This document shows positions 12,858 through 14,890 of a DNA stretch of 14,890 nucleotides, piece by piece (the stretch's first letter is position 1; every line of letters starts with the position of its first letter). Source of the stretch: an uncultured Collinsella sp. (GTDB lineage Bacteria; Actinomycetota; Coriobacteriia; Coriobacteriales; Coriobacteriaceae); assembly GCA_902478935.1 (NCBI GenBank), contig CABSMV010000042.1:1-14890 (forward strand). Reading direction: 5' to 3'. The position numbers and the translations under genes were made by a program. The notes under the pieces are model-generated. The model saw nothing but the letters and a program-made list of their open reading frames with translations, was not told where the DNA came from and made no database searches.

Positions 12858-14573
12858 CTATTGTGCCGAGCCCGCGACGGGCTCAAAATGCTTGTCCTTA
12901 ACGGCCGCGGCCAAGCGATCTGCCAGATTGCGTACGCGCGGATCCAGGCGCGCAGCACCCGGATTGACAAAGAAGCGGGCCGTGCAGTCCATGATGCGGC
13001 CGGTGATGACCAGGTCGTTGTCGCGCAGCGTGGCGCCCGTGGCGGTGATGTCCACGATGCGATCGGTCATGCCGACAATGGGGGCCAGCTCGATGTTACC
13101 GTGCAGCGAAACGATGTCGGCGTTCACGCCGCGCTCGGCATACCAGGCACTCGCAATGCGCGGGTACTTGGTGGCCACGCGAAGCGAACCGCGGCGGGCA
13201 TAGTTGCGCTCGGCCTGGCCGGCACGCCACGCAGGCTCCGCCTCGATAAAGGTGCACAGACCATAGCCCAGGTTGACCAGCTGCAGCAGGTTGAGGTCTG
13301 CCTCAATGAGCGAGTCCCAACCGCAGATGCCGCAATCGGCACCACCGCAGCCCACAAAGGCAGGCGCATCGCTGGGACGCACGATGACAAACTCGATATC
13401 GCCGACCGCGCCCTTGCCGGCACGCGTGTCGCGGCCGCGCACGATCAGGTGACGGCCGGGGTCACGCAGCTCAGAGACATCCAAGCCCGCAGCCTCGAGC
13501 ACGTCGAGCGTGTCGGCCTTGAGCGAGCCCTTGGGCACGGCAATGCGAAGCGGACCCTCGGTGCCGCGGCCCACGGCATGGTCGCCATCGGAAGCAGCGT
13601 CCTCGACCGAGGTGCGCGCAGCCTCCAGGCGCTCGAGCGAAAAGGCGAAGCCCGCCGCCGGCACCTCGATGCCGTCGCCAAATGCGCCGGTAAAGATGGA
13701 GTCGTAGCGTCCGCCCGAACCCACCGGATCGGGCAGGCCGCCGGCATAGGCCTTAAAGACCAGGCCCGTGTAGTAATCGAAAGAGTTCATGATAGAGAAG
13801 TCGAACGACAGCACCTGGGCGTCCTCGGGTGCCAGGCCCTCGACCAGGGCACGCAGCTCGCGCGTCAGCGGCGCGGCGATACCGGCAGCCTCCAGCAGCG
13901 CGTCCACGCGGTCGAGCACCTCGGCTCCGCCGTGCAGACGCGGCAGCTCGCTAATGGCAGCCTTAACGGCCTCGGGCTCGGCGCTTGCCGCCACACGGGC
14001 ATCGAGGCCCACAAAGTCGTTAGCGTGCACGCAACGCAGGGCCTCGGCGGCCAGTTCGCGATCCTCGCACGCCGCGAGCAGCTCCTTAAACGGACGCACG
14101 CTACCTGCGATAATGCGTGCATCGGGCAGCGCCAGCTTGCGCACGGCCTCGGCCACGAGCGAGACGATCTCGACATCGCCCACGGTATCGCCCGCACCGA
14201 TAAGCTCAAAGCCCAGCTGCGTAAACTGACGCGAGCCGCCGGCACTGCGCTGACACTCGCGGACCACCGGCGCCTCGTAGCGCAGGCGCAGCGGCAGATC
14301 GGCCGCGCGCATGCGAGTCGAAACCAGGCGAACGATCGGCAGCGTGTTGTCGGGACGGACCACCAGCAGGCGACCGTCGTCATCAAAAAGCTTGAACGGT
14401 GTGTCCGCGATGCGGCCGCCCTCCTCGAGCGAACCCTTGTCCTCGAGCAGCGGCGTCTCGACCGGAAGGTAATGATGCTCCCTGAAGCAGCCCTTCACCG
14501 TCAGCGCAATCTCCTCGCGCGCCTGAGCCTCCTCGGGCAATATGTCCCGGAATCCCCACGGTGTGGCCGTCAT
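12858..14573 (-). CDS. hisZG: HisZ-HisG fusion: ATP phosphoribosyltransferase with regulatory subunit in one chain
   Basis: First step of histidine synthesis: ATP + PRPP to PR-ATP. The 571-residue open frame has no break. Residues 1 to about 320 are HisZ, a histidyl-tRNA-synthetase paralogue: PWGFRDILPEEA (5-16), VRPDNTLPIVRL (72-83), RLRYEAPVVREC (96-107), QFTQLGFELIG (116-126), SFDYYTGLVFKAY (264-276) and GSGGRYD (285-291). A short linker (about 321-340) leads to short-form HisG: LRIAVPKGSL (342-351), CGGADCGICGWD (409-420), RVATKYP (465-471) and the PRPP loop DITATGATLRDND (508-520). Short HisG normally needs HisZ as a separate subunit to form an octamer and to sense histidine. The ATG has GAGGAGG 8 nt upstream. 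It is the first gene of the his operon. Three Cys at 409, 414 and 417 are unusual for HisG. Confidence 0.95.
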   Translation of the reverse strand: MTATPWGFRDILPEEAQAREEIALTVKGCFREHHYLPVETPLLEDKGSLEEGGRIADTPFKLFDDDGRLLVVRPDNTLPIVRLVSTRMRAADLPLRLRYEAPVVRECQRSAGGSRQFTQLGFELIGAGDTVGDVEIVSLVAEAVRKLALPDARIIAGSVRPFKELLAACEDRELAAEALRCVHANDFVGLDARVAASAEPEAVKAAISELPRLHGGAEVLDRVDALLEAAGIAAPLTRELRALVEGLAPEDAQVLSFDFSIMNSFDYYTGLVFKAYAGGLPDPVGSGGRYDSIFTGAFGDGIEVPAAGFAFSLERLEAARTSVEDAASDGDHAVGRGTEGPLRIAVPKGSLKADTLDVLEAAGLDVSELRDPGRHLIVRGRDTRAGKGAVGDIEFVIVRPSDAPAFVGCGGADCGICGWDSLIEADLNLLQLVNLGYGLCTFIEAEPAWRAGQAERNYARRGSLRVATKYPRIASAWYAERGVNADIVSLHGNIELAPIVGMTDRIVDITATGATLRDNDLVITGRIMDCTARFFVNPGAARLDPRVRNLADRLAAAVKDKHFEPVAGSAQ

Positions 14574-14611
14574 CTGGTGAGCCTCCTCATGCTGTGTTTC
14601 ATATAGAACGA

Positions 14612-14637
14612 AAGACCGGCATAGCTCCGCCGGTCTT
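14612..14637 (-). terminator. hairpin with U-rich tail in the his leader: candidate attenuator
   Basis: A perfect 9-bp stem AAGACCGGC / GCCGGTCTT (14612-14620, 14629-14637) with an 8-nt loop. On the minus strand it is followed by TCGTTCTATATG after the stem's own UU, giving a moderately U-rich tail. It lies 38 nt before the hisZG ATG. Because the upstream gene already has a strong terminator (14752-14782), this second hairpin may be an attenuator of the his operon. No His-rich leader peptide or T-box sequence is seen. Confidence 0.5.
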
Positions 14638-14648
14638 CTGGGTACTTT

Positions 14649-14654
14649 AGCATA
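14649..14654 (-). promoter_or_regulatory. possible -10 element of the his operon
   Basis: On the minus strand this reads TATGCT, with four of six consensus bases, preceded by TAG. A start about 7 nt on would put the leader hairpin at the beginning of the transcript. There is no convincing -35, so the call is weak. Confidence 0.27.
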
Positions 14655-14751
14655 CTAGAGTGTTTGCGGGGAGAATCGTCCTCCTCAGCTCACAGCGTAT
14701 TCATTTGGAAACATAGGGCGAGCGGTTAGCAGCAGTCTCTTGTCACAACGC

Positions 14752-14782
14752 AAAAAGGGCGCCCGCGCAAATGCGGACGCCC
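14752..14782 (-). terminator. rho-independent terminator of the gene upstream of the his operon
   Basis: GGGCGCCCGC (14757-14766) pairs with GCGGACGCCC (14773-14782), with one mismatch and a 6-nt loop. Five U residues follow on the minus strand (plus A run 14752-14756). It lies 54 nt after the stop of the gene entering from the right, separating it from the his operon. Confidence 0.9.
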
Positions 14783-14835
14783 TTGTGCAGGGTCGAGATA
14801 TCAACCAGCCAAGATATCGGACCCGTGACCAGCTC

Positions 14836-14890
14836 TTAGTAGTCGAACTGGTGGTAGTAGCGGCGGTACTTGAGGTTGTGCTTGGTGACC
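14836..14890 (-). CDS. C-terminal end of an unidentified protein
   Basis: The last 17 codons and TAA stop of a gene entering from the right edge read VTKHNLKYRRYYHQFDY. The frame is open to the window edge and a strong terminator follows at the expected distance, so it is very probably a real gene end. The piece is too short to assign; its Tyr- and Arg-rich tail is the only visible character. The terminator indicates it is not part of the his operon. Confidence 0.65.
   Translation of the reverse strand, partial: VTKHNLKYRRYYHQFDY

Noticed and set aside
11259..14606. A 1115-codon plus-strand open frame antisense to hisC, hisD and hisZG
   Set aside because: It mirrors the codon bias of real his genes on the minus strand. 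Its translation is His/Gly/Ala/Arg-rich low complexity without family motifs. Long antisense frames are expected in GC-rich DNA.
14574..14750. T-box riboswitch or His-rich leader peptide upstream of hisZG
   Set aside because: No T-box core (AGGGTGGNACC type) is seen on the minus strand. The short frame MFPNEYAVS contains no His and has no ribosome site.
14783..14835. GATATC repeated with a 10-bp spacer (about 14797-14819)
   Set aside because: A 6-bp self-complementary word seen twice is weak evidence and has no further support next to a clear terminator.
1..14890. CRISPR arrays, insertion sequences, tRNA or rRNA genes, phage or defence genes
   Set aside because: None was seen. The window is accounted for by core metabolic and cell-division genes, short intergenic regions and small palindromic elements.

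Overview
The window is GC-rich, gene-dense bacterial chromosome. The features point to an actinobacterium of class Coriobacteriia, most like Collinsella. These are an FtsB/DivIC-like gene and a Ppx/GppA gene directly behind enolase (an actinobacterial gene order, with mazG also nearby), strong AGGAGG ribosome sites, and GC-rich palindromic elements between genes. The genus is an inference from gene content and style, not from a search.

Left part (1-5083, all minus strand). Transcription runs right to left. A larC2-like gene, a yfcE-type phosphodiesterase and mazG form one likely operon that ends at an intrinsic terminator (3079-3121). Enolase follows with its own promoter region and terminator (1551-1582). 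Then come a septum-formation protein of the FtsB/DivIC family and a Ppx/GppA phosphatase that runs off the left edge.

Middle (5084-6455). A 340-bp divergent intergenic region carries a long imperfect palindrome. A single plus-strand gene follows, a PHP-family protein best read as histidinol-phosphate phosphatase. It converges on the end of the his operon, with a second long palindrome between them.

Right part (6456-14573, minus strand). This is a complete histidine biosynthesis operon, transcribed as hisZG (fused)-hisD-hisC-hisB-hisH-hisA-hisF-hisI-hisE. With the PHP phosphatase it covers every step from PRPP and ATP to histidine, because HisB here is the single-domain dehydratase and cannot supply the phosphatase step. 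Most junctions are overlapping or nearly so. Three wider gaps exist: hisG-hisD (105 nt), hisB-hisH (80 nt, with a palindrome) and hisF-hisI (153 nt, with a nested palindrome). Upstream lie a hairpin with a U-rich tail close to hisZG, and then the terminator and last 17 codons of another minus-strand gene.

The most notable items are the single-polypeptide HisZ-HisG fusion, a stand-alone LarC2-type domain, four different palindromic elements in intergenic spaces (two of them inside the his operon), a possible his leader attenuator with no T-box or His-rich leader peptide, and a 10-bp direct repeat flanking the putative enolase promoter. No insertion sequence, CRISPR array, tRNA, rRNA or phage gene was seen. 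This is mostly an ordinary core-metabolism region.
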